Numbered from the stretch's first letter, positions 50,943 to 60,730 are shown. The stretch is 64,000 nucleotides of DNA from Lachnospiraceae bacterium KGMB03038 (GCA_007361935.1 CP041667.1:2570501-2634500); one strand, 5' to 3'. Translations and numbers: made by a program. Notes: generated from the sequence alone by a model not told the origin.

Positions 50943-52322
50943 ATGAACCAGCAGGAAATCCAATCCATCATCCAGACTCAGCGCGCCTTTTTCGATTCTG
51001 GCGCCACCTTACCTGTCGATAGCAGGATCCAGGCGCTGAAAAAACTACAGTCCTGTATTCTGCGTTATGAAGAAGAAATTGGAGAAGCTTTAAAGCAGGA
51101 TCTTGGCAAAAGCAGTTACGAAAGCTATATGTGCGAGACTGGACTGGTCTTAAGCGAGATCAGCTACATGCTGCGCCATGTCCGTTCTTATGCCAGGGAG
51201 AAACGGGTCCGCACCCCTCTTGCCCAGTTTCATTCCAGAAGTTTTAAAAAACCTTCTCCTTACGGAGTGGTTCTGATCATGAGTCCTTGGAACTATCCAT
51301 TTCTTCTGACCCTGGATCCGTTGGTAGATGCCATCGCCGCCGGGAATACAGCCGTTGTAAAGCCCAGCGCCTATTCGCCTCATACCAGTGATCTGATGGT
51401 AAAAATCATAAAGGAAAGCTTTCCGCCGGAATATGTGACCGTTGTTACTGGGGGGCGGGCGGAAAACACCTGCCTGTTAAACGAGCACTTTGACTATATT
51501 TTCTTTACCGGGAGCCAGGCGGTTGGCCGGGAAGTCATGCGGTGCGCTTCTGCCCATCTGACGCCAGTCACCTTAGAGCTGGGCGGGAAAAGCCCCTGTA
51601 TCGTAGAAAAGACGGCCAACCTCAAGCTGGCCGCCAAGCGGATCGCATTTGGGAAATACTTAAACTGCGGACAGACCTGCGTGGCCCCAGACTATATCTA
51701 CTGTGATGCTTCCATCAAAGACCAGCTTATAGAAGAGATCAAGAGGCAGGTACGGCTCCAATACACAGAGCAGCCGCTTTCTAATCCAGCCTATGGCAAG
51801 ATCATCAACGAAAAACATTTCCAACGGATCCTTGGACTGATCGATCCAGAAAAGGTGGTTTTAGGCGGAAAATCCAATCCAGAAACCCTTCAGATCGAAC
51901 CTACCGTCATGGATCAGGTAACCTTTGAAGACGCTGTAATGCAGGAAGAAATCTTCGGTCCTCTTATGCCGATCCTGACCTACGATTCCTTGGACGAAGC
52001 CATCTGCAAAATCAACGCAATGGCTCATCCGCTGGCGCTCTACATCTTTACTTCCAGCAAAGAAACCGCCCGGAAGGTAACTGCCCGGTGCCAGTTTGGC
52101 GGCGGATGTATCAACGATACCATCATCCATCTGGCCACCAGCGAAATGGGATTCGGCGGCTTTGGCGAGAGCGGCATGGGATCCTACCACGGGAAGGAGG
52201 GCTTTGACACCTTCTCCCACTATAAGAGCATCGTAGACAAGAAAACTTGGCTGGATCTGCCTATGCGGTATCAGCCCTACAAAGAATTCAACCGGAAGCT
52301 GCTGCATATATTCCTAAAGTAA
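50943..52322 (+). CDS. Aldehyde dehydrogenase, class 3/fatty-aldehyde type
   Basis: 459 aa, the short length of class 3 ALDHs. Catalytic Glu is in L-E-L-G-G-K-S-P, catalytic Cys in N-C-G-Q-T-C-V-A-P, nucleotide loop F-T-G-S-Q-A-V-G-R, and the family end-motif P-Y/F-F-G-G-F-G-E-S-G-M-G. NAD(P)-dependent oxidation of aldehydes. Operon with the alcohol dehydrogenase before it. The stop is followed within a few bases by repeat copy 4. Confidence 0.9.
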   Translation: MNQQEIQSIIQTQRAFFDSGATLPVDSRIQALKKLQSCILRYEEEIGEALKQDLGKSSYESYMCETGLVLSEISYMLRHVRSYAREKRVRTPLAQFHSRSFKKPSPYGVVLIMSPWNYPFLLTLDPLVDAIAAGNTAVVKPSAYSPHTSDLMVKIIKESFPPEYVTVVTGGRAENTCLLNEHFDYIFFTGSQAVGREVMRCASAHLTPVTLELGGKSPCIVEKTANLKLAAKRIAFGKYLNCGQTCVAPDYIYCDASIKDQLIEEIKRQVRLQYTEQPLSNPAYGKIINEKHFQRILGLIDPEKVVLGGKSNPETLQIEPTVMDQVTFEDAVMQEEIFGPLMPILTYDSLDEAICKINAMAHPLALYIFTSSKETARKVTARCQFGGGCINDTIIHLATSEMGFGGFGESGMGSYHGKEGFDTFSHYKSIVDKKTWLDLPMRYQPYKEFNRKLLHIFLK

Positions 52323-52328
52323 GTCAAT

Positions 52329-52364
52329 TGGGGCCGGGGGATTTTTAAAAATCCCCCGGCCCTA
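52329..52364. repeat. Palindromic repeat copy 4
   Basis: Core palindrome 52331-52362, centred at 52346/52347, with the same GGGGCCGGGGGATTTTT sequence as copies 1-3. Weaker pairing extends to 52321-52372 and touches the ends of the two convergent genes. It probably terminates both. Confidence 0.8.
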
Positions 52365-52370
52365 TTTAAC

Positions 52371-53786
52371 TTACTGCTTTTGCGGATCCAAAATAGACAC
52401 AAGGAAGAGAACAACTGCTCCTACCAGACTGGAGAAAATTTCCCCCGGGACGGATCCGACCTCAACTCCCATAAATCCTGCCACAGCCGCCAAAAGGCCC
52501 GCAATCAGTCCTGCGATCGCTCCCCGCCTTGTCGCCCCTTTCCACATGACTCCAAAGAAGATCGGTACAAAAGCGCCGGACGTATACAGCGTAATGGCAT
52601 AGACCATTCCATTAATGATACCAGGAGAATACAGCGAATAAAGAACAGCGAAAAACCCTGCTGCCAGCGTAAAGATCCGAGTTGCCAAAAGCAGCTTTTT
52701 CTCCCGGTTCGTCTCCAGTTGCTTTGTAAACAATACTTCTACCACATCATTTGCGAAATGGGAAGCGGCGCCTGTCAATAAGGAATCAGAGGTAGACAGG
52801 ATTGCCGCTATGATTGCCGCGAATAATAGTCCAAACATCCAGTCCGGAAGATACAGAAGCATAACCTGCGCCAGCGCAGAACTGGAATCTCCGGCCTCAG
52901 CCATCTCAGGCAGACGAAGCCTGGCTATCATCCCGATCACTACAGGCGGCATACTCAAGATCGTTACCAGAACCGCCGCTATCCCGCAGGCAATATTCGC
53001 TTCTTTTCGACTTTTCATTGAAAACATCCTCTGGAAAATATCTTGGCTGATCGCCCGGTTTAAAAGATTGGGAAGAACCAGCCACAACAGCATGATCATA
53101 TTCAAAGGCGTAACTGCCGTCAGATAATCTTGGGGAAGTGTATCTGAAACCGTCTGCAATTCATTTAAAACCTGTCCGAATCCTCCATTTTGACGAAGAC
53201 AGAAAATCATAGCGGTTGGAACTCCGATAAAAATAACGATCAATTGAAACGCATCCGTATAGGCAACCGCTTTAATCCCGCCAATTGTTGTAAGTATTAT
53301 GATAACGGCCATGAAGAAAACCGCCCAAGGAATCGGATTGTCAAATCCCATTGCCGTAATACTGGATACCAGAGCCGTTACATTCGACCCGGCCACTCCC
53401 ACTAAAGAAATAATCGATAAAATAGAACAAGTCACCCGCAAAAAACGGCTGTGATAACGCTCGTCCAGAAATTCCGTAACTGTCGTATAGCTGGTAAAAT
53501 TCTTCATTTTGCTGCACATCAGCATCGCCATGCCAAGGGTGAGCAGTGGAGACAAGCCGTAAAGGAACATCATCACTCCCGTATCATAGGCATAAGAAGT
53601 CCGGCCTACCAACATTCCGCCGCCATACATGGTGGCCGCGATCGTAAGCGCAGAAACACCAATGGGAAGAGACTTCCCTCCCAGAAGATAATCAGATACG
53701 GACCGATTATTTCTTCCAAAATAGATGCCTATGGCAAACAAGGCACACAAAAAGACAAGTAAAAATACGATATTCATCACAGGCAT
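52371..53786 (-). CDS. Sodium:solute symporter family protein
   Basis: 471 aa from ATG 53786 (GGAGAG 6 bases upstream; the ATG at 53792 overlaps it). Thirteen membrane helices of the SSS family, with early motif Y-L-L-G-G-K-S-L-P and middle segment L-L-T-G-A-A-S-H. Relatives import proline, pantothenate or carboxylates with sodium. It lies next to the PucR regulator and near the grd-like operon, so it may feed the same pathway; its own solute is unknown. Confidence 0.87.
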   Translation of the reverse strand: MPVMNIVFLLVFLCALFAIGIYFGRNNRSVSDYLLGGKSLPIGVSALTIAATMYGGGMLVGRTSYAYDTGVMMFLYGLSPLLTLGMAMLMCSKMKNFTSYTTVTEFLDERYHSRFLRVTCSILSIISLVGVAGSNVTALVSSITAMGFDNPIPWAVFFMAVIIILTTIGGIKAVAYTDAFQLIVIFIGVPTAMIFCLRQNGGFGQVLNELQTVSDTLPQDYLTAVTPLNMIMLLWLVLPNLLNRAISQDIFQRMFSMKSRKEANIACGIAAVLVTILSMPPVVIGMIARLRLPEMAEAGDSSSALAQVMLLYLPDWMFGLLFAAIIAAILSTSDSLLTGAASHFANDVVEVLFTKQLETNREKKLLLATRIFTLAAGFFAVLYSLYSPGIINGMVYAITLYTSGAFVPIFFGVMWKGATRRGAIAGLIAGLLAAVAGFMGVEVGSVPGEIFSSLVGAVVLFLVSILDPQKQ

Positions 53787-53929
53787 AGTCATCTCTCCAT
53801 TCGTTTAGATTCTTTATCCGCTTATAGATATTATCAATCCTATCTGAATGTGATTTTTTTTACAATGTTTAAAAATTCAACAATTTTCTGTTTTCTATGT
53901 GTTCCGAACACAATCGTAAGCTTCACCCC

Positions 53930-55363
53930 CTATTCTTCCTCACTTTCAGTACCCATATAAATCGTAAAATCTCTGATATTCAGATACGTAAAAATGCGGA
54001 TTGAAATCTGAAGTTTAGTAAACATTCTTGGATCGTTCAAATTCAAATTAAATCTCTCTTTTAAAGTTTCAATCCTGTGATATACCGTATTTCTGTGGAC
54101 AAATAGTTTTTGCGCCGTCACCTGCAGATTCTCTCCGCTTAAAATATAAGCTGCCAGCGTATCCAAGAAACTGCTGCCGTTCTTCTGATCATATTCATAG
54201 ATCTTCAGACAGGTAGGATGGCATAAAGAAGTAACCGGAACACCGCTGCCGCTGGCAATCTCCAGAAGGTGAGCGATCATATTATCTTCATATCTGGAAA
54301 GAACCATGTTTTTCTTTTTATTCTTTGAGATCGCAAGTGTTTTCTTACACTGTTCAAATGCTGTCTTTAGGTTCTCGTAGTCAAAAAAGCCGTAGCTTAC
54401 GCCAGCCCGCAGTTTCTCTGCCGACAGATATTGAATAAGGCTGGGAAATTCTTCTTCCCGCAGTTCCTGATTCCATCCATATCCCAAGATCGCCAGATAA
54501 TAGTTATCATAGGAGTAGATCTCCCTTCCAAGGATTGCGCTCAGCCGCTCTTTGACCATAGGTGAATAATTAGTACTCCGGTCCACCGCCAGAAGGTAAT
54601 ACTTCTCATTTTCCGGAAGGTTGAGCTGTTTTAATTTACAATGGATCTCTATTCCGTCGTCCAGCGTCCCCTGGAGCAATCCTCGCAGGAAGGCGCCCTC
54701 TCTTGTATCCGCTCCCTCTTGATCCTTATAAAATTGCGCCGCGTACAGTTCCATCAGAAATTTCATGTAGCGCAGATCCAGCGCATCGCAGAATTTATTT
54801 TCCATTTCTTCCACAATGATATAACCTGTGGTTACTCCCCCAAGTTCACAGCGCCCTACAAGACGGCGGCAGGGATTTGTATCATCCGCTCCCAAAAGAA
54901 AGATCTGGTCGTTATAAAGATTCCGTCCAAACCGGAGAGATGAGCTTTGGAAACGTCCCATCTTTTTCGTCGAGCTGGCCACGGTCTGGAAAGCCGGTCC
55001 TGCAAAACATACCGGATTCTCCATGACCATGTGGGCAATGCACACCTGCTCTTCCAACGTCTCTTCCTTCAAAACAGCATGACCCAAAAGCGTCATGGAA
55101 GAGCTCCGGCGGTAATCGTTCATCAGAAGGCTTTCCGCCTCTTTATAAACTTTTGGAACCCGATTCTTATCTGCAAGCAGTACGCAGATCGAAGGATCTT
55201 TTGGCGCCTTCAGATTCACGTCCCCAATGTATAGACAGTTGGGCCGGAGCGGCTTTTTCGGAATGAAATAATCAATCTGATGGATCTGGGTATTCCGATA
55301 TCCATAGAATCCTTTCACATGATCTTTCAATACATTCAGATAAATCTCAGCAAGCAAAGCCAT
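53930..55363 (-). CDS. PucR/CdaR-type transcriptional regulator
   Basis: 477 aa. The C terminus (about 405-465) is a PucR-type helix-turn-helix (L-Q-V-T-A-Q-K-L-F-V-H-R-N-T-V-Y-H-R-I). Before it lies a GGDEF-like regulatory core, and the N-terminal part probably senses a ligand. PucR-family regulators usually activate catabolic genes for purines or related small molecules. The gene is divergent from grdE with a 240-base control region, making it the obvious regulator of that operon. Confidence 0.85.
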   Translation of the reverse strand: MALLAEIYLNVLKDHVKGFYGYRNTQIHQIDYFIPKKPLRPNCLYIGDVNLKAPKDPSICVLLADKNRVPKVYKEAESLLMNDYRRSSSMTLLGHAVLKEETLEEQVCIAHMVMENPVCFAGPAFQTVASSTKKMGRFQSSSLRFGRNLYNDQIFLLGADDTNPCRRLVGRCELGGVTTGYIIVEEMENKFCDALDLRYMKFLMELYAAQFYKDQEGADTREGAFLRGLLQGTLDDGIEIHCKLKQLNLPENEKYYLLAVDRSTNYSPMVKERLSAILGREIYSYDNYYLAILGYGWNQELREEEFPSLIQYLSAEKLRAGVSYGFFDYENLKTAFEQCKKTLAISKNKKKNMVLSRYEDNMIAHLLEIASGSGVPVTSLCHPTCLKIYEYDQKNGSSFLDTLAAYILSGENLQVTAQKLFVHRNTVYHRIETLKERFNLNLNDPRMFTKLQISIRIFTYLNIRDFTIYMGTESEEE

Positions 55364-55471
55364 TGTTCATCCCTCCTAGTCTTTTCTGATCTGCGTAGCA
55401 TAACTGCTCTCATTTCACAGCATAAACCATACCCGGTTTCCTTCCCCTTGTCAATATGGGGGAATATGTCA

Positions 55472-55563
55472 TTGTACAATCGTACAACCGATCCTCCTTG
55501 AGATTGTGTCCCCATACCTTGTGAAAAAAAAATCTGGCCGCTAGAATAATTGTGAACATGTTC
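55472..55563 (+). promoter_or_regulatory. Control region of grdE operon
   Basis: Promoter TTGTGA (55519-55524), 17-bp spacer, TAGAAT (55542-55547). Upstream is an inverted repeat TTGTAC-aatc-GTACAA (55472-55487), a good activator site. A palindrome GAACATGTTC (55554-55563) lies at the transcription start. Either dyad could bind the PucR regulator. The rest of the 240-base gap shows nothing more. Confidence 0.6.
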
Positions 55564-55603
55564 GTAGAAAAATGGTCACATTTAAGAAAGGACGGAGGGA
55601 TAT

Positions 55604-56920
55604 ATGAAGTTAGAAATTGGCAATTTTTATGTCAAAGACATCCAGTTTGGCGAGGTTACTAAATTCGCCGACGGCATCCTGACAGTCAATAAAGAAGAAG
55701 CTATCCGGGCGCTGAACCCAGATCAAAAATTAAAGAATATCGAGCTTTATATTGCTCGTCCAGGTGAAAGTATCCGAATCTTACCCATCAAAGAAGTAGT
55801 AGCTCCACGGGCAAGGAAGGACGGACGTGCGGCTTTTCCTGGTTACACTGGGGAAATTGCTCCCTGCGGTGATGGAGTCTTATACGCACTTCAAAATATG
55901 TCGGTTATGGCCGTTGGCAAATATGCGGGTTTCCCGGACGGAATGGTAGATATGGACGGCCCGGCCACAGAATTGACCCATTATTCTGAAATCATCAACC
56001 TGGTCTTTGTGGCAGAAAATGTTGACCCGGAAGAAGAACGGGGCGATATCCATAAGACGAATGGAAACTATCGGCTGGGAGCGCATCTTCTGGCTGAATA
56101 CCTTGCGAAAGCTGTGCTGGATCAGGCGCCTCAAGACTGGGAGCGTTACGAACTGACAGACGTATCTGACAAACGTCTTCCTAAAGTTGCCTTTGTTATG
56201 CAGGTGACTACAAGCTGGAGAAAAAATCTTGGATATGACAGTTTGTTCTATGGAAAAGACACCATCTATTTAGTCCCCACACTGGTTCATCCCAATGAAC
56301 TCCTGGATGGGTGTCTGACCAGCTGCAGCGTTCTCTACGGATCTGCCATCAATCATACCTACGATTATCAGAACTTTCCCATTTTAAAGGAACTTTATGC
56401 TGAACATGGGAAAAGCATCGATTTCGTCGGTGTCCTGTTTGACGTAAACGATACAGAATATGACATGAAGGAACGCGCCTCAATCCGTATCGCTACCATG
56501 GCGGAAATGCTTGGCTGTCAGGGAGTTATCACTATGGAACACGGAGGCTGCGGCCATAGTGACGTGGATTTCTTCCTGACCATCGCTAAATTGGAAGAAA
56601 AGGGAATCAAAACTGTCGGCGTTTGTATTGAGGGGCCCGGAAGAGATGGCGTATCCCAGACAAAAGCCATTCTGGATCCCAAGGCTGATGCCATCGTTTC
56701 CACAGGAGACAATACCGCTCTTATCGAGCTGCCTCCTATGGATCAAGTAATCGGTTATATCGACACTATCAACCGGGACGCTTATCCGGGAACCTGGGCA
56801 GACGATCCTCTTCTTGGTCCGTCCCTGCGCAGTGACGGCTCTCTTATCGTTGAAACTCATTTGATCTGCGGACACGACGGCGAATCCGGGTGGTCTCACA
56901 AAACCTGTAAAAGTTACTAA
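55604..56920 (+). CDS. Glycine/sarcosine/betaine reductase component B, GrdE/G/H-type subunit
   Basis: 438 aa, the usual length of GrdE-type proproteins. Near the middle it has L-D-G-C-L-T-S-C-S-V-L-Y-G; in the family this T-S-C-S Cys (here Cys241) is where the chain is cut and converted to the pyruvoyl group that binds the amine substrate. The D-P-E-E-E-R and Y-R-L-G-A-H regions also fit. GGACGGAGGG precedes the start. It is followed by the selenoprotein subunit. Which of glycine, sarcosine, betaine or another amine it serves cannot be told from the sequence. Confidence 0.88.
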   Translation: MKLEIGNFYVKDIQFGEVTKFADGILTVNKEEAIRALNPDQKLKNIELYIARPGESIRILPIKEVVAPRARKDGRAAFPGYTGEIAPCGDGVLYALQNMSVMAVGKYAGFPDGMVDMDGPATELTHYSEIINLVFVAENVDPEEERGDIHKTNGNYRLGAHLLAEYLAKAVLDQAPQDWERYELTDVSDKRLPKVAFVMQVTTSWRKNLGYDSLFYGKDTIYLVPTLVHPNELLDGCLTSCSVLYGSAINHTYDYQNFPILKELYAEHGKSIDFVGVLFDVNDTEYDMKERASIRIATMAEMLGCQGVITMEHGGCGHSDVDFFLTIAKLEEKGIKTVGVCIEGPGRDGVSQTKAILDPKADAIVSTGDNTALIELPPMDQVIGYIDTINRDAYPGTWADDPLLGPSLRSDGSLIVETHLICGHDGESGWSHKTCKSY

Positions 56921-56956
56921 AATAAATCCGTGTTTTCTGGAAAGGAGGAATTCAAA

Positions 56957-58264
56957 GTGAAAAAAGTAATCCTGTATCTCAACCAGTTCTTTGGTGGAAT
57001 TGGCGGGGAAGACGCGGCTGACTATAAAGTTTCCCTGCTCGATGGTACTGTGGGACCTGGCGCTGCTCTTCAGGCACAGATAAAAGGCGGCCAGATCACA
57101 CATACCATCATCTGCGGCGACAACTATATGAACAGCCATACCAGCGAGGCTTTGGAGGAATTGAAATCCCTGCTTGACGGCATCGAATTTGATCTTTTCA
57201 TTACAGGTCCCGCATTTATGGCCGGCCGTTATGGCGTTGCCTGCGCTACTGTATGCCAGTTTGTAAAAAATCATTATCAGGTGCCTGCCATCACTTCCAT
57301 GCATGAGGAAAATCCCGGAAAGGATATGTTTCCTCTGGATATGTATGTACTTCAGGGGACTGATAAAGCGGCAGGTATGCGCCGGGATCTGGCAAAGATT
57401 GCTGCTCTGACTAATAAATTTCTCAATAATGAGCCAATTCTTTGGGCAGAAGAAGAAGGATATTTCCCCCGCGGTATCCGTAAATACGTCGTTCTCCCCA
57501 AGGAGCAGACTGCGGCCAAGCGGGCCATTGATATGCTCAAAAAGAAACTGAACGGGGAGCCCTTCGAGACAGAACTTCCTATCTCCAGTGAAGACCATGT
57601 TCCTATTGCGGCTCCAGTCAAAGATCTAAGCCATGCGCGGATCGCTTTTGTTACCACCGGCGGCCTGGTTCCCCATGACAATCCGGACAGTATCCCCGGC
57701 GCTTCTTCTACACGTTTTGGACGGTATAAGATCGGAGATATAGATTCTCTTAAACCAGGGGAATGGATCTGTGTCCATGGCGGCCTGGATGCAGTATATG
57801 CCAACGCAGACCCAGAAGTAATGGTTCCCTTAAGCGCATTAAAGCAGTTGCAGAAAGAAGGGAAATTCGGATATCTCCATCCTTACTTTTACAGTACTAC
57901 CGGTAATCACACTAACAAAAGCAATGCTGTACGGATGGCCAGAGAAATTACCGAGTTTCTAAAGGAGGACCATATTGACGCCGTCATCTTTGGCTCCGCA
58001 TGAGGGACCTGTACTCGTTGCGGTGCAATGATGGTGAAAGAAATTGAAAAAACAGGAATCCCGGTAGTCCATGTGGTAAATATGGTGCCTGTGGCTAAAA
58101 GTATCGGCAGCAATCGGATTTTAAAGGCTTATTCCATACCCGCTCCTATGTGTGACCCGAATCTTCCTGCAAAGGATCAGGCACAGCAGAGATATCATCT
58201 GATGGAAAAAGCATTGGAAGTTCTTGCCACAGATATCAAGACCCAAACTGTTTTTAGCGTATAG
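56957..58264 (+). CDS. Selenocysteine-containing reductase component B subunit (GrdB/F/I-type)
   Basis: 435 codons from GTG 56957 (AAAGGAGG 9-16 bases upstream) to TAG 58262, reading an in-frame TGA at 58001-58003 as selenocysteine (residue 349). The local motif S-A-U-G-T-C-T-R-C-G-A is the classic Sec-x-x-Cys site of GrdB, which is also about 436 aa long with Sec near 350. Sequence before and after the TGA is continuous in the same frame. Automated calls would truncate it at 58003 and add a false second gene at 58028. It forms protein B with the GrdE-like subunit and transfers the cleaved carboxymethyl group to GrdA. Confidence 0.93.
58001..58031 (+). promoter_or_regulatory. Predicted bacterial SECIS element
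   Basis: Directly after the TGA, bases 58015-58021 (TCGTTGC) pair with 58025-58031 (GCAATGA), with one G-U pair, around loop GGT (58022-58024). The loop starts 18 bases after the TGA, within the distance needed for SelB. Bacterial SECIS elements typically carry a GGU-like apical loop. Confidence 0.7.
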
Positions 58265-58290
58265 TTATCAAAATAAAGGAGGCAGAATCT

Positions 58291-59556
58291 ATGAAAACAA
58301 AAATCACCCCCATGCAATGGCTGCTCATCCTATGCTGCTCAATCTCGTGGGCCGGCATCATGAATACCGGCTGGCTGGCTACATCCTATTACAGCCTGGT
58401 CCAGGGAGCTTTAGGATTGAGTGATAATACACTTGGTACCATCATCTCTCTGATGGGCGTAGCCGGTATATGCGGATACATATTTGCCGGTCCTCTGATC
58501 GACAAAATTGGATCTAAAATCTCTATTACGATTGGAATCATAACGGTTTCCGCTGTTACTTTAATCCTACTGTTTTCTCCAGCGCCTGATTCAATTGCGG
58601 TCGTATGTTGTGTGGCCATGCGTTTCTTCGGATGCTTCTACACGACTGCCACTATGCGTTATGTAGCGGCGATCACAGAAATCGGCGCTCAGGGACGTTC
58701 CCTCGGCTACTTTTATGCGTTTATGGGAGGAGTCAGCCTGCTGCAGGGCACCATCGTCTCAAATATCATTAATTCTTCCAGCGCTTCCAGTGGACTGAAC
58801 GCTCTTTTGGCCATCAGTATCACAGAAATGATCATCTGTCTGCTGATCATTATCTTTGGTGATAAGAGAAATCCGTTTCTTCCTTCTAAGGCTCCCGCCG
58901 CGGCGGCTGAATCCACAAAGACAGAAGAACCTCCTTTCCTGCAGACTTTAGGCGTAGCCCTCAAAAGCAGACGTTTATGGTTCTTGGGAGTTGTGTCTTT
59001 CACAACGGTATGTGTCCAGACACTGGTTACCTATGTTCAGCCCCTGTTTACCTCTCAGTTTGGAGTATCTACTGGAAACGCCACACTGATCGCCACCTGG
59101 GTCAATCAGGGAACTCTTTTGGTCTTTGGCGCCATCACCGGAATCCTGGTAGACAAACTGGGAAGCACTTCAAGGGTTATCGCTCTCAGTCTGGTCTCCT
59201 TCTTGGTATCTTGCATCCTGGTACTGGTTTCTCCATGGAGTCCGAGTTACGTCGCAATTCCAATTATCGGTCTCTTCCTGATTCGTATCTGCGACAGCAT
59301 CACCAAGCCAGGACGTCAGTCCATGATCTCAGAAGTCGGCCTGCCTGACAATTTCCGCGGCTGTGTTGTTGCCTTTGTGAACCTGGTCATGGCAATTCCG
59401 CCGATCATCCTTGGGAGACTGTTTGGCTCCATCCTGACCAGATACGCTGGTGTTGACACTGGTTACCGAATCATCTATGTAATCTTTATCGGCATCGCCA
59501 TCATCGGTTTCCTCGGCTTATGGGGATTCGTACGCTCGAAAAAGGAGGCGGCATAA
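58291..59556 (+). CDS. MFS transporter in grd-like operon
   Basis: 421 aa, twelve helices, of an oxalate:formate-antiporter-like MFS branch (G-P-L-I-D-K-I-G-S-K in the helix 2-3 loop, second-half copy G-I-L-V-D-K-L-G-S-T). A long central loop lies near residues 190-215. AAAGGAGG precedes the start. It lies 26 bases after grdB and one base before the amidohydrolase, so it is part of the operon. It is the likely importer of the operon's substrate, or an exporter of the product. Confidence 0.85.
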   Translation: MKTKITPMQWLLILCCSISWAGIMNTGWLATSYYSLVQGALGLSDNTLGTIISLMGVAGICGYIFAGPLIDKIGSKISITIGIITVSAVTLILLFSPAPDSIAVVCCVAMRFFGCFYTTATMRYVAAITEIGAQGRSLGYFYAFMGGVSLLQGTIVSNIINSSSASSGLNALLAISITEMIICLLIIIFGDKRNPFLPSKAPAAAAESTKTEEPPFLQTLGVALKSRRLWFLGVVSFTTVCVQTLVTYVQPLFTSQFGVSTGNATLIATWVNQGTLLVFGAITGILVDKLGSTSRVIALSLVSFLVSCILVLVSPWSPSYVAIPIIGLFLIRICDSITKPGRQSMISEVGLPDNFRGCVVAFVNLVMAIPPIILGRLFGSILTRYAGVDTGYRIIYVIFIGIAIIGFLGLWGFVRSKKEAA

Positions 59557-59557
59557 A

Positions 59558-60730
59558 ATGTATGTATTAAGAAACTGTCATCTGATTCCAGAGTTGACGG
59601 AAGGAACCTCTCTGACAGAGGCGGATCTCCTCATTGACGGAGCTTACATCAAGGAAATCGCTCCTTGCGGAACCGCATTTGAAAGTCTGGAAAAAGAAAT
59701 CGATATGGAACATATGACTGTCATGCCTGGTTTGATCGATGCGCATGTGCATCTGCGGATGATGGGAGGCGGTATGCAAGCTTCTCAAGACGACATTCCG
59801 GCAGTGACCCTGGACGAACTTCGGTTCGCCCAGTGGTTGCTGGACAATGGATACACAACTGTGCGGGATGTGGGAGACAACAAAGCCTGCCCTTCCATTG
59901 CTCTTAGAGACTATATCGATGCCGGGAAAATCCAGGGCCCCCGCCTTTTCTGCTCTGGTCCAACTTTAACGCCCAGCGACAGAGGTATGCAGAAACCTTA
60001 CAGCAGCGGCCATCACTATAAGGTTGACTCTCCTATGGAGATGCGCCATTATGCCAGGCATAATTTCATGATGGGCGCCGACTTTATCAAACTCTATGGA
60101 ACCAGCTCTGCGATCGCCCGCCGCGGCGGGACCCCCGGATCCCAGATCATGGCGGTTGATGAGATGGAGGCAGCGGTGGAGGTCGCCACACGAAAAAACA
60201 CTTATTGCGCCATCCACTGCCATGGCGGCGAGGCTTGTGAGAACGCTGCCCGTGTTGGTGTGCGTACCATTGAACATGCTACTTTTATCGAACCAGAAAC
60301 ATTAAAATATCTGGAGACACGAAAAGCAGAAGGCCATGGCATTGTTATAACAATTTCTGTGGTAAAAGATAATTCCTGGGGAACAATCCCTGACTCTGTC
60401 TACCAAGGAGCCGTCAGGCATCTAAAGGGGGCGGATCAGTACGACATCCTGATCGGATGGGGTACCGACACTTCCTGGGATTTCTATCAGAAACATCCTT
60501 ACCGGGAATTCGAAATGCGGAAAAATGATCTGGGCTTTTCCAACATCAACATCCTGAAACAGGCCACCATCAATACAGCAGTCCTGATCAACCAGGGCGA
60601 AAAAATCGGTTCTGTAAAGGCCGGAAAATACGCCGATCTGATCGCGGTCAACGGAGATCCTGCGGCAGATATTACTGCAATGTATCACAAGCCGATTCAC
60701 GTGATCAAAGAAGGACAACTGATTCGCTGA
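59558..60730 (+). CDS. Amidohydrolase in grd-like operon
   Basis: 390 aa. Metal ligands of the amidohydrolase superfamily: D-A-H-V-H-L near residue 65, Lys in D-F-I-K-L-Y, His in A-I-H-C-H-G, His in T-I-E-H-A and Asp in G-T-D-T. The end A-D-L-I-A-V-N-G-D-P-A resembles imidazolonepropionase and dipeptidase relatives. AAGGAGG overlaps the MFS end. It could release the amine or amino acid that the reductase consumes, from an N-acyl, peptide or cyclic amide precursor. It is related to, but clearly different from, the enzyme at 26798-28066. Confidence 0.83.
   Translation: MYVLRNCHLIPELTEGTSLTEADLLIDGAYIKEIAPCGTAFESLEKEIDMEHMTVMPGLIDAHVHLRMMGGGMQASQDDIPAVTLDELRFAQWLLDNGYTTVRDVGDNKACPSIALRDYIDAGKIQGPRLFCSGPTLTPSDRGMQKPYSSGHHYKVDSPMEMRHYARHNFMMGADFIKLYGTSSAIARRGGTPGSQIMAVDEMEAAVEVATRKNTYCAIHCHGGEACENAARVGVRTIEHATFIEPETLKYLETRKAEGHGIVITISVVKDNSWGTIPDSVYQGAVRHLKGADQYDILIGWGTDTSWDFYQKHPYREFEMRKNDLGFSNINILKQATINTAVLINQGEKIGSVKAGKYADLIAVNGDPAADITAMYHKPIHVIKEGQLIR

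Noticed and set aside
56480..57598. 372-residue minus-strand open frame across grdE and grdB
   Set aside because: Antisense to two well-supported genes; no recognisable domain and no start site.
58028..58264. Separate 78-residue gene after grdB
   Set aside because: It is the part of grdB after the selenocysteine TGA, in the same frame.
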